From assembly GCF_000203815.1 (NCBI RefSeq), contig NW_004457737.1, positions 1,612,001 through 1,676,000 on the forward strand: 64,000 nucleotides of DNA, written 5' to 3'. Positions 21,544 to 33,371 of the stretch are shown here, piece by piece. The notes beneath the pieces are model-generated. The model was given only the letters and a program-made list of their open reading frames with translations. It was not told the origin of the DNA and did not search any database. Origin of the DNA: Cavenderia fasciculata (lineage: Eukaryota > Evosea > Eumycetozoa > Acytosteliales > Cavenderiaceae). A program made the translations under genes and the position numbers. Positions within the stretch are counted from its first letter, which is position 1, and each line of letters starts with the position of its first letter.

Positions 21544-24500
21544 TTAGATGGATGCATATTTTAGGGCAGGAGTAATAAAGACTTGGTCATAATTTAGGAT
21601 ACAAAAAGTAAAGAGTCCTGGTATTAAACCTTTCAGTGACTGGGCAAAACAGGTGGTCACATTTGCCAACACCATCTTGTTGTGATCACTTTGCTCTGTT
21701 ACTCTTTTGGCAAATCTAATCATATGTTTGAGTAAATTGTAATCATGTTTTGGTATTTGTTTAAATAATTCTATTACATTAAATATTTTATCTGCTTCTC
21801 CTATATTTCTATCAGCTAGACGAGATGAGAGAAAGAACAATTGTTAATACTATTATTATTTTCTTTTTCTATTTTTTTTTTAATTTTCTTACCAATAATT
21901 TCAGATGAATGTAAACGTAATGAAGTTGGGAAAAGGGAATCAGGTAATTCTCTAAGGAATAATTTCAAGAGACCTGCGACAGCATGAGTGTCACGGTGTT
22001 GATGGTATTCGATATTTTCACCTTTTTGAAGAGTTGATTTCAAATCTTGAATCTCGGTTGAAGAGCCACTGATTCGAAGTATACCCTCTTCTTGAATATT
22101 TCTTTCCAAAAAGTTGATAATCTTTGTGATGAAAGAAGGTATCTCTGCATTTGGATTTTCACGAGACATCAAGTCCTCCAATGGGACACCAAAGACACCT
22201 GGGAACTTTGTGCTATTCTCCTTTTTCCAAAGGGAGGCGGGTGACTCTTCAACGCCGCTCTTGAGATTGGTGGTAGACTTGTCACCAGACTTTGTCTTTT
22301 GATGTTTCTTTTCAGCAACAGACAATGTTGGTTTGGTTGATATTTCATTTGGTTTTCTTTCGTACCAAGAGACTGAACTCTCTAGTACACCCAACCAATT
22401 TTCCATATCCTTTTGATTTTCAAATGCCATGATACACCAAAGTATAGAGTTTTCCTTTTCTTTGATGCCAGAGGCCGATGTGTTGCTGCCAGAGGTGGTG
22501 GTGGCAGATGTAGAGGGATTATTATTATTATTTTGGCCAACCAATTGTTGTTGTTGTTGATTACTTAGACCACTGATTGAACCACCAACCAATGTTGGTC
22601 CAGCTTGACTTGATAATTGAACCGAGTTTGCTTGACTAGTAGTCAATGTTGATTGTTGTTGTGAAGTTGAGGAAGAGGATGAGGAAGAGGAAGGAGTAGT
22701 TTGATTAGGAACAGATTGATCTGCACTACTATTATTGAGGTCTTGGTCACTATTGAGGTCATTGATAATAGTACCAATTGAAATAAAGAATGATTTCTTT
22801 TTGGCAGAATCTTGGCTACTTGATACGTTGATTGATTTTTTGTCATTTAAATATACAACATCCATTGGATAAGAGGTTTTAATATTCTTGTCATTTTTAA
22901 AGTAAAAGATAAAATTGTCTTTCAAGATGGCCAATGATTTCTTTTCCTGTCCTTTTTTCCAAACCTTGGTTCCAATTTGATATTGAACTGGTGCTGCCAA
23001 TGTCGGATTGAGCAAGTTATCAAATGTAATCTTTTGTTTATAAACTACATTTGCCAATTTCTTTGCACAATCATCCTTGGTCAATAAATAATCTTCCAAT
23101 CTCTTTATATTATTTTTAAAATTTTCATTCTTTTTTGTTAATTCTGATGCCATCTAAAAAATAAAGAAAAAAAAATGGTTAGATAAAAACATATAATATA
23201 TATCTATCTTTTTTTTTGATTTGCTTACTTGATTAGTTCTTTTTAATAACATATTACTATGAGCAGAAATACGAGCACCAGTTTTGTTTTGATCCAAAAT
23301 TTCCTTTACTTTTGATTTCATTTGAACAAGATTAAAGTAATTTTGTTTCTCCTCTTGGATGATTTGTTGAAGCGAGTTTTTCAGCTGTGTACCAATAGTT
23401 AGATTGTGATTGAGAATCTCCAACAACTCGGCAGCCGATGCACTCTTGTTGGTTGGTTCTTTAAACTTGGATTGTGACAAGACCTGTTGGTGAATGCTGG
23501 ATGGTTCGACCATGTGCAATGCATCGATATCGTGCTGATTACTCTCGACCAGTGAAAGGAAATCGATTGAATAGTTTTCCGAGCCTCTTGGCTTTTGAGG
23601 GTGAGTCGACGAAGAGGATGGTGGTTGTGGTTGGTTTAAAAGTGTTGAAAACGATGATTCATTTCCATTCATGGTACCGGAACTACTCATCCACGAGTGT
23701 TGCATCAGCTGTTCAATAGAAGCTCTTTTAAGTGGATCCTTTTCAAAACACAACCCTAAAAAGGCCTTTAAATCTTTAGAGATGTCGGCTGGCAATTCTA
23801 TTGCCTTTGTTGAATCGACAATTTGAATGAGTGCCTCCATCGGCGATAAATTAAAACATGGTGGTTTACCAGTCAACAATTCTAAAATTAAACATCCAAC
23901 TCCCCAAACATCAACTTTAAAATTATATTCCTTCATTAATAATATTTCTGGTGAATCTAAAAAAGAAAATAAAATAAAATATAAATATAAATATGATTGA
24001 TTTGATTGACTCTTTCTCTTTCCTTTTTTCATTTCTAAATTACATACACCAAAATGGTTCACCAACGATTGAATGTTTAAAAGTAGAACCCATAGTACAA
24101 CCTAGACCAAAATCGGATAGTTTACATCTACCACCCTTGGCTAGGAGGATATTACTTGCTTTGAGATTACGATGAATCATATCTTGCGAGTGAATGTAAA
24201 ACAAACAATCCAAAATCTGTGAAATATATTTGACCAACAAGTTCTCTGGGAAGCTACCCAATCGCTTATAAATGTCGGCCAACGATCCATTGTCGACAAA
24301 TTCCTGGACAATGGCCAATTGGTTGTGCTCATTGATCAATGATACATAGTTTACAATGTTTTGGTGTGATAGTGTCTTTAGGATTTCATATTCTCTTTTG
24401 ATGATCGTTTGTTGATTCAAATTGATACGATTCACATCGATTCTTTTCAATGTTACATATTCACTTGAATCTAATAATGTTGCTGAATATGTATTACCCA

Positions 24501-25331
24501 AATATCCAGTTCCAATATTATGAATTATTTGCTACAAAAATAATAATAAAAGATAGAAAAACAAAATGATTGTTAGTCTCTATATTATATATATAATATA
24601 TTATATTATATTATATATATATATTTGTTGTTAAAAACTTTTGATACTTACATATTTACCAATATTTGCAGGAGCTTCATCACCATTGGCTCTGATGGAT
24701 AGATTATTAAATTGAATACTTGGAGCCGAGAGTGAAGGTTTATTGTATAATAATACAGGTGGTGTAGAGACCGAGGCAGATGACGAGGACACTGACAATG
24801 GTGATTGGATTGGTGACACGAGAGGAGAGGTAAATGGCGAGCTTTTGGCGGTGTGGTTTCAATCGAGATGGATTGTTGACCCAGATGTTGTTGTTGTTGG
24901 TGTTGGTGTTGTTGCAACTGTTGATTGTAACTGCTTAATAGTGTCTGAGATGGTGGTTCAATGTCGTCTTTGGACGAGTTGTTGATGGCAAACTTTCGAC
25001 GATTACGTTTGGCCGATCGTTGAGAGAGGTCGCCTCCTCCTCCTCCGCTACCACTGCCATCCTGATCTTGGAATCGTGATGCCACGTGACTGACCAAATC
25101 ATTAGAGTCGTCATCGACAGATGGCTGGTCGCCAATACTCGAGTCGTCTTGTCCGCCGTGTTGATTCAACGGCTGTCCATTATAAATGTCTTTGAGTAGA
25201 TCAGAGTCGGGGTTGTTTGTGCTAGTCGCCTGAAGAAACTCTCTCACTTGCTCTTGAAGATTACTGATTGACTCGTCTCCTCCGCTACCGCCAACTCCGC
25301 TTCCCAATACTTGAGAATCATCCATATCCAT
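21544..25331 (-). CDS. Pseudokinase-PH-RhoGAP protein (SepA/Cdc7-like kinase domain), with frameshift
   Basis: Exons 24652-25331, 24048-24531, 23229-23956, 21893-23153 and 21544-21815, about 1140 residues. Order: acidic/Gln-rich N-terminus; kinase-like domain starting IIHNIGTGYLGNTYSAT; helical region; PH-like domain (WKKGQEKKSLAILKDNFIFYF...); low-complexity linker; RhoGAP domain (FGVPLEDLM..., GILRISGSSTEIQ with the likely Arg finger, then HAVAGLLKLFLRELPDSLF). The kinase domain groups with Cdc7/SepA/MAP3K-epsilon. The catalytic loop reads HRNLKASN, Asn replacing the catalytic Asp, and the APE region is WYSPE; DFG and the strand-3 Lys remain, so it is probably inactive. Within 24841-24858 the frame shifts by one base: SISIETT is in one frame and AKSSPFTSPLVSP in the next. 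The summed exon length is one short of a whole number of codons, as expected. Confidence 0.83.
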
Positions 25332-26262
25332 CGGGATTAAGGGTTTAAATGATATCTTTGTTATTGATTGATTAAAATACAAATATATATATATATATAT
25401 ATATGACGATGTTAATTTGTTCTGTTCTGTGCTGGTTGATAGTAGTACTAATAATATTACAAGGACAGGAAGGATAGGAAAGATAGGATATAAATAGATT
25501 GAGATAGATTTGATTGATTTGACTTGATTGATTGATTGATTGATCTTCTTTTTCTAGAAATACAATAATAAATAAATAAATAAATAATAAATAAATAAAA
25601 AGTGTTTGATAAACAATACAATAATAAATAAATAAATAGAGATATCTATCTTTAAAGGGGCTACTCTTATGCTTGCGCAAAAACAAACATTCCTCATTCA
25701 AACTTGAGTTTGGTGCATTCACGCAAAAAAAATGACATTATTATTTGAAATTGAGCTCAAACATGAAATTGTTGTGTTGTTGCCTTTTTGGTGGTCAAAG
25801 CAAGACAAGGTAGCAGCCTTCACGCCTTTGCTACTCCATCCTTTGCCACTCAGCTCAACTCATCACAGCATACAATGATTAAACAGTGACAATAATCTAA
25901 TCTAATCTAAACAAAGTCTCAACTGTCAAGAGATTAGATTCATCATGCAATGTTCTGACTTTCTGTCCAATTTATTATTATGATAGTACAACACAACTTT
26001 TTATCTATGTACTTGTGTCTGTACTCATTAATGATAGTAGTAATAAATAAATATTTATACTTTGTCAAAGCATCCCTTTCTTTAATAATAATAAAGCTAC
26101 TAACAGAGGGATGAACAAAATAAATATTTATTTTGTGGTTTTTATTTTTTTCTTGATGATGAAGATGTGATGTTCAACAAAATTATCATTTTAATTTACT
26201 TTTTTTTGTTATTGTTGTACATATATATATAAATATAAAATAAAGAAAGAAAGAAAGAAAGA
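25332..26262. other. Intergenic, likely divergent promoter for the RhoGAP gene and psmB7
   Basis: 931 bases between two divergent starts. It holds AT dinucleotides at 25383-25402, TTGA and TAAA tandem repeats at 25530-25635, and a higher-complexity patch at 25650-25870 with GCTTGCGCAAAAAC near 25672. No open frame or RNA gene recognised. Confidence 0.55.
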
Positions 26263-27307
26263 ATGGAGAATTTAAATAGAGGAGGTTTCACTTTTGACCT
26301 TTGCAAGAGGTAAATAGATAGATATAGATATAGATATAGATATATAGACTACTACATTATTTGATTGATGTGAACGAAATATAAGATTACTTACAACTCT
26401 CTTTCTTTGAATCACCACCACATCAACCTATATCTATTATATTTATATGTGTGTAGAAATGACTTGATTGAAAAGACAGGATTAAAGATGAAAGGATTTT
26501 TAAAGACTGGTACAACCATTGTTGGTGTTGTATATAAAGATGGTGTTGTTTTGGGTGCTGATACACGTGCTACTGAAGGTCCAATCGTAGCAGACAAGAA
26601 TTGCGAAAAGATACACTATATTGCAGACAATATCTATTGTTGTGGTGCTGGTACTGCCGCCGACACTGAAAACACCACCAACTTGATCAGCTCTAAACTT
26701 AAACTTCATCAACTCGCAACGGGCAAGCAACCACGTGTCATCACTGCACTCACCATGCTCAAGCAAATGCTCTTCAAATACCAAGGACACGTCTCTGCCG
26801 CCCTCATTCTCGGTGGTGTCGATGTCATCGGTGGTGTTGTCACTCCATCACTCTTTACCATCCATCCACACGGATCTACCGATCAATTACCATACGTAAC
26901 CATGGGTTCTGGTTCACTTGCTGCTATGGCAATCTTTGAAGCTTTCTATAAAAAAGATATGACTGTAAGATTCTTTAAACACGCAATCAAATATTTGTAT
27001 CATCATAACATCAAACTAATCATCATTTTTTATGTTTAATTTATAGAAATTAGAAGCAATGACATTGGTAGCTGATGCAATCAAGAGTGGTATTTTCAAT
27101 GATTTGGGTAGTGGTAGCAATGTAGATGTTACTGTCATTTCACAAGAGGGTGTTGAGATCCATCGTGGATACGAGAAGCCAAATGAACGTAAATACAGAT
27201 CGAATCCATACAATTTCAAGAAGGGTACTGCTCCAGTTCTCAGTACAAGCACTTTAGAACCATTAGGATCACGTATAATTATTGAAGATGTTACAATGGA
27301 AGGTTAA
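26263..27307 (+). CDS. psmB7: Proteasome subunit beta type-7 (beta-2, trypsin-like site)
   Basis: Exons 26263-26309, 26457-26964 and 27047-27307 give 271 residues. It is a catalytic subunit of the 20S proteasome. The propeptide ([21 protein letters not shown]..., about 36 residues) ends before [21 protein letters not shown]-type sequence; cleavage at Gly-Thr exposes the N-terminal catalytic Thr. Asp and Lys of the active site are present (GADTRAT, [10 protein letters not shown] region). [16 protein letters not shown] and the extended C-terminal arm, which wraps the neighbouring subunit in this family, are also present. The 5' exon was not part of the longest open frame; it was set by the GTAAAT donor at 26310 and the family's N-terminal FxFDxCxRN pattern. 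Confidence 0.96.
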
Positions 27308-27661
27308 AGAAAACAACACAACATAAATATAGGAATATAAGGATAAATCGATGTATAAAAAACAAAAAAAACAATTATAATGATCAAAATTGTAATTAAA
27401 ATTCCAACAACAATAATCAATAGCTACAACAATAACTACAACTAAAACTAAAACTAAATAAATTAAAAAGGTGATTAATTAAAATCAAATCACTTTAAAA
27501 ATATACTCACCAAAAAAAGAATAAATTTAAAAAAAAAGACGAACGAACCGAACCGCATTATTCGATTAATCAACGAAAAAAAAGCGGGATTGTCTTAAAT
27601 TAAACTATACACATAAATATAATATATATATATATATATATATACAAATACAATACAAGAA
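27308..27661. other. Intergenic, psmB7 to surf2
   Basis: 354 bases, very AT-rich, with A-runs and an AT dinucleotide tract at 27620-27643. Nothing else seen. Confidence 0.6.
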
Positions 27662-28711
27662 ATGAATAAAGAAATAGAAGAATTTTTAAAGGTATGACGA
27701 ATAAAGAAGAATCAAGAATCAAGAATGATTCAGATGATCAATTAGTTTATTGACCCGCTCTATTCTCTTTAAAGCAAAATAAAAGCTTTGTATATAACAA
27801 AGAAACAAATAGAATAAAATGTGAAGTAACTAATCATGAGATGATGCCAAAGATCGAACAATTAAAGCAACACTTGACATCAAAGAAATATAAAATGACA
27901 ATTGCATATACCTTTGATTACACTAAATATGAACCATATATCATTCAATCAAGAAATAACGAGTATGTATAGAGAGAGAGAAGATAGAAAGATAGAGGAG
28001 GAGGGGGAGGAGGAGGAGGAGGAGGAGGAGGATCCAGGTTGTCTAACACTCAATTTTGGTAACTATAGAAAAAAGTTATTTTGTAAATTGACAGATCAAG
28101 CTTTAAACAAAATTCCAGAAGAGGTTGAACGTCACATCAATGGAAAGAAATATCAAGATGCTTTGAAATCAAAGCAAGTCGTTGCTACCAAGAGAAAGCG
28201 TGACGATGACGATGATGATCTCGAGGCAGATGCCAGTGGAGAAAAGGACAACGATATTGTATTCTTTGGTAGTGACGACGAACAAGAAAAGACAAAGGAA
28301 AAGGTTGTGGAATTTGAAGAAAAGGAGGAAAAGGATGATGATGATGAAAGTGAAGACGATGATGATGAAGAAGACGACGAAGATCAAGACAAAGATGATT
28401 CTTTTGAAGCTTTTGCTGATGAAGATGATGATGATGAAGTTGAATCTGAAGGAGATGACTCTGATGACTCTGATGATTCATCTGAAGACCAAGAATCTCA
28501 AGATTCATCAGATGAATCTGAAGAAGAGGAATCAGAGGAAGAAGAAAAGCCAAAACCATCAGCCAAACAACAATCAAAGCCACAACCACCAGCCAAACAG
28601 CAATCAAAACCACAACCACCAGCCAAACAACAATCAAAGCCACAACCACCAGCCAAACAATCAAAACAAGAAGCACCAGTTAAACAACAAATAAAGAAAT
28701 CCAGGAAGTAG
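27662..28711 (+). CDS. surf2: Surfeit locus protein 2 (SURF2) homologue
   Basis: Exons 27662-27691, 27775-27962 and 28069-28711 give 286 residues. SURF2 is a conserved nucleolar-type protein of unclear biochemical role. The N-terminal domain matches: EIEEFLK, then IKCEVTNHEMMP, LTSKKYKM, FDYTKYEPYIIQS, LFCKLTDQALNKIPEEVERHINGKKY. The rest is very acidic (Asp/Glu runs, about 165-235) and ends with three to four copies of an AKQQSKPQPP unit and a basic tail. The second intron contains a purine-rich GAGGAG tract; reading through it gives a spurious open frame from 27902. It ends 111 bases from the convergent ppil4 gene. Confidence 0.9.
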
Positions 28712-28822
28712 GTGATACCCACTAGTATATATATATATTTAATCTTAGTTACAATTAAAATGGGGCCCTCATTTCCATTTGGAAAATGTTGGTCAATTAG
28801 ATAGAATCGTTTATTATTAAAT

Positions 28823-30563
28823 TTATCGGTCTCTATCTCTATCATTGTATCTTCTACTACTGCTACTGTTACTACCATGATCGTTTCTATCTCTATCTCT
28901 ATTTCTATTTCTATCTTGATCATCGTATCTACGGTATTCTCTATTGTCCCTATCTCTATTATTATTGTCTCTGTCACCATATCTCCTTCCGCTGTCTCTG
29001 TCATTGTCTCTTCTATCATCATTATCTCTTCGATTATCGTATCTTCCACCGTCTCTATTATCTCTTCTATCATTGTTGTCTCTTCGATCATTGTTATCTC
29101 TTCGATCATAATCTCTTCTATCATCTCTTCTATCATTGTCTCTTCTGTCATTATCTCTTCTATCATTGTCTCTATTATCAAACTTTTGTTTCTTTTTTGA
29201 TCTATCATCTTGTTCTTTATCATCGAAAACAAAATCATAACCTTTGGTGCCAGTTGGTTGATGATGATTTGGATGTACCATTGCACTATTTACTCTTTTT
29301 CCACCTTGAAGGAAGTTTGCAGCTCCATTACCATACATGTGTTTAATTTTAGCAATGGATTGACAAAAGTCTACATGTATTCTACGTTCATCGATAAAAG
29401 TATTTTCCATCTTTTTGTAGGCGTTTTCACATTGTTCCTTTGACTCGTATTCAATGAAACCATAGCAAAGACTCTCGCCAGAGACAGGATCCTTTATGAT
29501 TTCACAACTCTTTACAACACCACATTTACTAAATGCCAATTCCAAATCCTCAGATTCCGTATCTGGGTTCAATTTACAAACAAACAATACATTTTCTGGT
29601 GGTTTAACATTGGCCTGTGGCAAAACTCCCAACATTTCCAACAACTCTGATCTACCACGAGCACTCTTTTCATCCATCATCTCATCAATCTCTTCTTTAC
29701 TTTTTCCTTTTGTTTCTTGATCTATATCTTCATCTGCTTCAAATCGTGTCTTTTATAAATAAAATAAAATAAAGGTTGTTGTTAACATCATCATCATCAT
29801 AATGAGAACGTCAATTACAATTAGTTTAACATACATCATTTTCATCTTTTTTAAATTTAGGAGATTGATCTGGTATTTCCATTGTTGGGAAATCAGGGAA
29901 TGGATCATCTAGAATAATAGTATGTAGTATTCTTATATTCTTTAGAGGTCTTTCTTTTTCATCGACAAAGCAATTATTAATCTCATTCAATATATCCAAT
30001 CCTTCAGTTACTTGACCAAATATTGTATGTTTATCATTTAAATAATTGATATTTGATCTTGTTGTTATATAAAACTTTAATAGTTTGAATAATAATGTAA
30101 ATGATTAGTAAGATTCAAAATACAAAGAATAGTAATAGTGATATATTAATGTTTATATACAAACTCTTGAAGCATTTAAATTCTTTCCATTATTTGCCAT
30201 TGCAACGGTACCAATATTATGATGAGTTAGTTTTGGAGTGATCTCATCTTTGAAGTGATTTGCTTCTTGACCAAACAATAGACCATAGATACTCTCACCA
30301 CCTGTACCACTGTTTGTAGGATCACCAGTCTCTACCAAAAAGTCTTTTTGAACATTGTAGAATAGACAATTGTTATAGTATTTGATTTTACATACTAAAT
30401 ATAAATATAAATATAGTTAGTCATCTACCTATAGGTATATAGTACATCTCTCTCTCTATCATATGAACATACATTTTAAAAAGTTCTTTGTTGTTACAGG
30501 ACATTCATCAGTATATAGATCAATGACGATATCTCCTAGAGTAGTTTCTATCAATATACTCAT
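28823..30563 (-). CDS. ppil4: Peptidyl-prolyl cis-trans isomerase-like 4 (cyclophilin plus RRM)
   Basis: Exons 30473-30563, 30165-30394, 29835-30074 and 28823-29749 give 495 residues. PPIL4 is a nuclear cyclophilin associated with RNA. The cyclophilin domain (1-165) begins [22 protein letters not shown] and includes [32 protein letters not shown] and ILDDPF. The segment reads FYITTRSN where cyclophilins usually have F-x-I-T and a key Arg-x-x-Phe region. An RRM is at about 250-330 ([21 protein letters not shown]... [16 protein letters not shown]). The C-terminus is an Arg/Asp repeat (DRRDN units, about 385-470) like the RD/RS tails of splicing proteins. Exon 2 ends at a GTTTGT donor. Confidence 0.94.
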
Positions 30564-30729
30564 CTATTATAACCTGTAACCTTAATATATTATACTCTAC
30601 TTGTGATACAAATAGATCGAGAATGAAGATGAATAAGTTGATTAAATTAATGCAATGAAAAAGTCATCGACTCGAAGAGTAGTTCTGCAGATTAAATTAT
30701 TGTTTGTTAATGTTTCAAATAGATAAGAA

Positions 30730-31280
30730 ATGAGTAATAGTAATAATAAGAATAATAGTGCAGGTGATAAACCTAAATTAACTCTTTGGCAAAGATGGAA
30801 GGTTTGTTGAAACAAACAAATGTTGTGAAAGATAGATAGAATTGAAAGTTTCTAATTGTACAATTCCGATGTTTGTTGGTGATGAATGATACAACATATA
30901 TTGTGTATATATATATATAGATGGTACCACCTAAAACAAGAATATATATATCATTTGGAATGTTGGTATTATCAAGTGTAGGACTATCGATTGAACTATT
31001 ATTAAAAGATGAAGATAGCCCACTAAGAAATACGTTCAACCGTAAAGATACAACCTATATAACAATCGATTACACAAAACCAAAAGATCAAAGAGTAACA
31101 AAGATTAGAAATGGTATGGTTGTTCAAGGTAATGGTACTATAGAAGATAGTACTCCACCTCCATCTAGATTCTCTTCATTTTTGGATCAAAAAATAAAAG
31201 AAAAAGAACAACTAGAACTAGAACAACAACAACAACAACAACAACAACAATCATCCATAGATAATAAAAAGGAAATGTAA
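30730..31280 (+). CDS. Small single-pass membrane protein, function unknown
   Basis: Exons 30730-30801 and 30921-31280 (GTTTGT donor) give 143 residues. The N-terminus is Asn/Ser-rich, then TLWQRWKMVPPKTRIYISFG leads into one hydrophobic helix (MLVLSSVGLSIELLL). A soluble tail with conserved-looking DTTYITIDYTKPKDQRVTKI follows and ends in a Gln run. A short basic segment before one helix near the N-terminus would suit a mitochondrial or ER small membrane protein. I do not recognise the family. It starts 166 bases from the divergent ppil4 start. Confidence 0.75.
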
Positions 31281-31442
31281 TGTAAATATAAATAATAATA
31301 ATAATAATAATAATAATGTAATATATGGTATGGTGGATAGATTTGGATTTAAAATTAATAATTATGATTATATGATTTATATACATTAATTTATTATTTT
31401 AATATATAGGTAAGGTGTGGTGTGTTGACTATTATTATATTA

Positions 31443-33371
31443 TTATATACTATTTGGACCATCTTCTTCTTCTTTACTACTTGACATACTTTTACTATTA
31501 CTACTATTACTATTACTATCATTGTTACTATTCTTGTTATTACTATTATCTTTGTTACCATTACTACTGCTACTACTACTACTACTACTGCTATTACTAC
31601 TACTACTACTATTACTACGAGTAGTTGTACTTCTTCTTCCAGAACTTTTATCTGTACGACTAACTATTTTAAACCTTCCATCTTGTTTGGTAATATAGAA
31701 TTTACGATTGATCATGATAATGGATGCAAAGAGAGTGACCAATACAAAACATGGAACTGCAATGACGACGGGCAGCAACCAACCCTTTTTGGGAACAACG
31801 TTGACTCCGTCAAAGATGCCACCGCCTCGTCCAAGGACACAGTCCTCGGCACCCAAGGAATTGCTTGTGAGTAGGACGGACACGTCTGGATCAAACTCAC
31901 ACGTGTGTATAAAGTGCGGCAGATGAAGGCCAATATAGACACCGTCATTTGAGGAGTTGATAACAGAGGTGCGAGTGTACCCAATGACACCGTCCATGAT
32001 GGCGCGGTCATTGAAACGAGAGTAAAAGTCGACGCCGTGATAGTGCACCGTCATGTACCTGAGACCATTAAAGTCGTCATAGGCGGGTAGGACAAGAGTA
32101 TCGCCCGATATCAGTGAGCACTCATTTGTTTCACCTGGCTCGAGCACGAACGACAGTTGGGCACGATAGACGACACGTATCGTATTGACCGACGACAAAA
32201 AGTCCCAGCCATTGATTTTGGCCCACACCTTGATGGTGTCTGGTTCATAGCCGGTTTCGACGTCTGCAAACTTGACCTTTTTATACTTGTTAAATGTTGT
32301 AAAGGTTGCATTGATCGAAACATATGGTTCGAGATAGGTTGCATAGTGGATATCTTCCTCTCCCGCGACGATTGGCGTCCACGAGTTGACCAGGTGCTCC
32401 CGCAAGACTACGCCGTCCAAGTCGACCTCTTGGAAGCTTACAAGGGTGAGATCCAAGCCGATATTGTCGACATAGACAGTGACGGTGAGCGGATGACCGA
32501 CCTGTGAAAACTTGTGTTTCACCTGGGGCAGCCTGTTGCCTCGGGTCGACTCGAGACTGACCTCGCACGACGCTCCGTTGCAGCCAGGGTCACATACGCA
32601 GATACCGCTGCCGCATGTACCATTAGTCCCGCATCCTTGCTCGCACACCCAAGTATATTTATCAAACTGGCCGACAAACAGTAGCCCGGTCGACACGTGC
32701 TCATAGCCATCGATGCTAACCATCACCTGCTTGGGACCCTGTGATTCCATGGGCCCGAGATAGCACGTTAAAAAGTTGGATTCTTGTGTCTTGTTGGTCG
32801 CCGATACAATGGTTAGGACTGGGTTGGCGCAGGTGACATTGGCCACCTGCACCTTCATTTTGCTGGGCGGGTCTGGGATACCGCGAAAGGCCACCAAAAG
32901 AGGGTCGTTTAAAAACTTGGGGTCTTCCACTTTACCCAATGTGCCATCGTACTGGTTGTTGTAGTATATGGTCGACATAGGTTTGGAGATAAAGTTTCCA
33001 AAGAGCGTCACCATCCCTCCGCTAATGGACACGGGACTGACACCCGACACAATCGGGTACGTGTTTGCGTATCGGATCCAAGTCACCACCCGCTTGACCT
33101 CGGCCGACACTACGAGTAGCGGTACCACCCCCTGTTTTATAAGACCTTCCACAGAACACACATACGAAGAGGACGATCCATTAAACCATCCGCTGTGAAG
33201 TATTGTACAGTTATAATCATCTATATAAAATGTTGGATCTTCGTAAAATGTTCCATTGATTGTAAAATTTATATAAAATTCATATTGTTGGTAATCCACA
33301 GAGTTTATCACTGATTCTAAAAATAAAGAAATTGACAAAAAATATTTTAATTTTCGTTTCCAGATTGTCAA
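31443..33371 (-). CDS. ComC-type surface protein: IPT/TIG, EGF and supersandwich domains, one membrane helix
   Basis: About 642 residues. In order: signal-peptide-like N-terminus (IWKRKLKYFLSISLFLESVINS), an IPT/TIG-like segment (YPIVSGVSPVSISGGMVTLFGN, about 105-130), an EGF-like module (CGTNGTCGSGICVCDPGC, about 245-275), a long beta-rich ComC supersandwich-like region (includes IKVWAKINGWDFLSS and FYSRFNDRAIMDG), a membrane helix (WLLPVVIAVPCFVLVTLFASIIMI, about 545-568) and a Ser/Asn-rich cytoplasmic tail. This is the layout of dictyostelid cell-surface adhesion/communication proteins. No in-frame ATG exists before the signal peptide: the frame starts after a stop, and the codon at 33371-33369 is TTG. 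An ATG exon at 33418-33434 with a good donor joins out of frame. The start is therefore unresolved. Exonic DNA at 31720-33200 is markedly GC-rich. Confidence 0.83.
   Translation of the reverse strand: MTIWKRKLKYFLSISLFLESVINSVDYQQYEFYINFTINGTFYEDPTFYIDDYNCTILHSGWFNGSSSSYVCSVEGLIKQGVVPLLVVSAEVKRVVTWIRYANTYPIVSGVSPVSISGGMVTLFGNFISKPMSTIYYNNQYDGTLGKVEDPKFLNDPLLVAFRGIPDPPSKMKVQVANVTCANPVLTIVSATNKTQESNFLTCYLGPMESQGPKQVMVSIDGYEHVSTGLLFVGQFDKYTWVCEQGCGTNGTCGSGICVCDPGCNGASCEVSLESTRGNRLPQVKHKFSQVGHPLTVTVYVDNIGLDLTLVSFQEVDLDGVVLREHLVNSWTPIVAGEEDIHYATYLEPYVSINATFTTFNKYKKVKFADVETGYEPDTIKVWAKINGWDFLSSVNTIRVVYRAQLSFVLEPGETNECSLISGDTLVLPAYDDFNGLRYMTVHYHGVDFYSRFNDRAIMDGVIGYTRTSVINSSNDGVYIGLHLPHFIHTCEFDPDVSVLLTSNSLGAEDCVLGRGGGIFDGVNVVPKKGWLLPVVIAVPCFVLVTLFASIIMINRKFYITKQDGRFKIVSRTDKSSGRRSTTTRSNSSSSSNSSSSSSSSSSNGNKDNSNNKNSNNDSNSNSSNSKSMSSSKEEEDGPNSI

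Noticed and set aside
27902-28068. In-frame extension of SURF2 encoding a Glu-rich stretch
   Set aside because: It is the second intron: a GTATGT donor at 27963 and TAG acceptor at 28067 join QSRNNE to KKLFCKL, the conserved family sequence.
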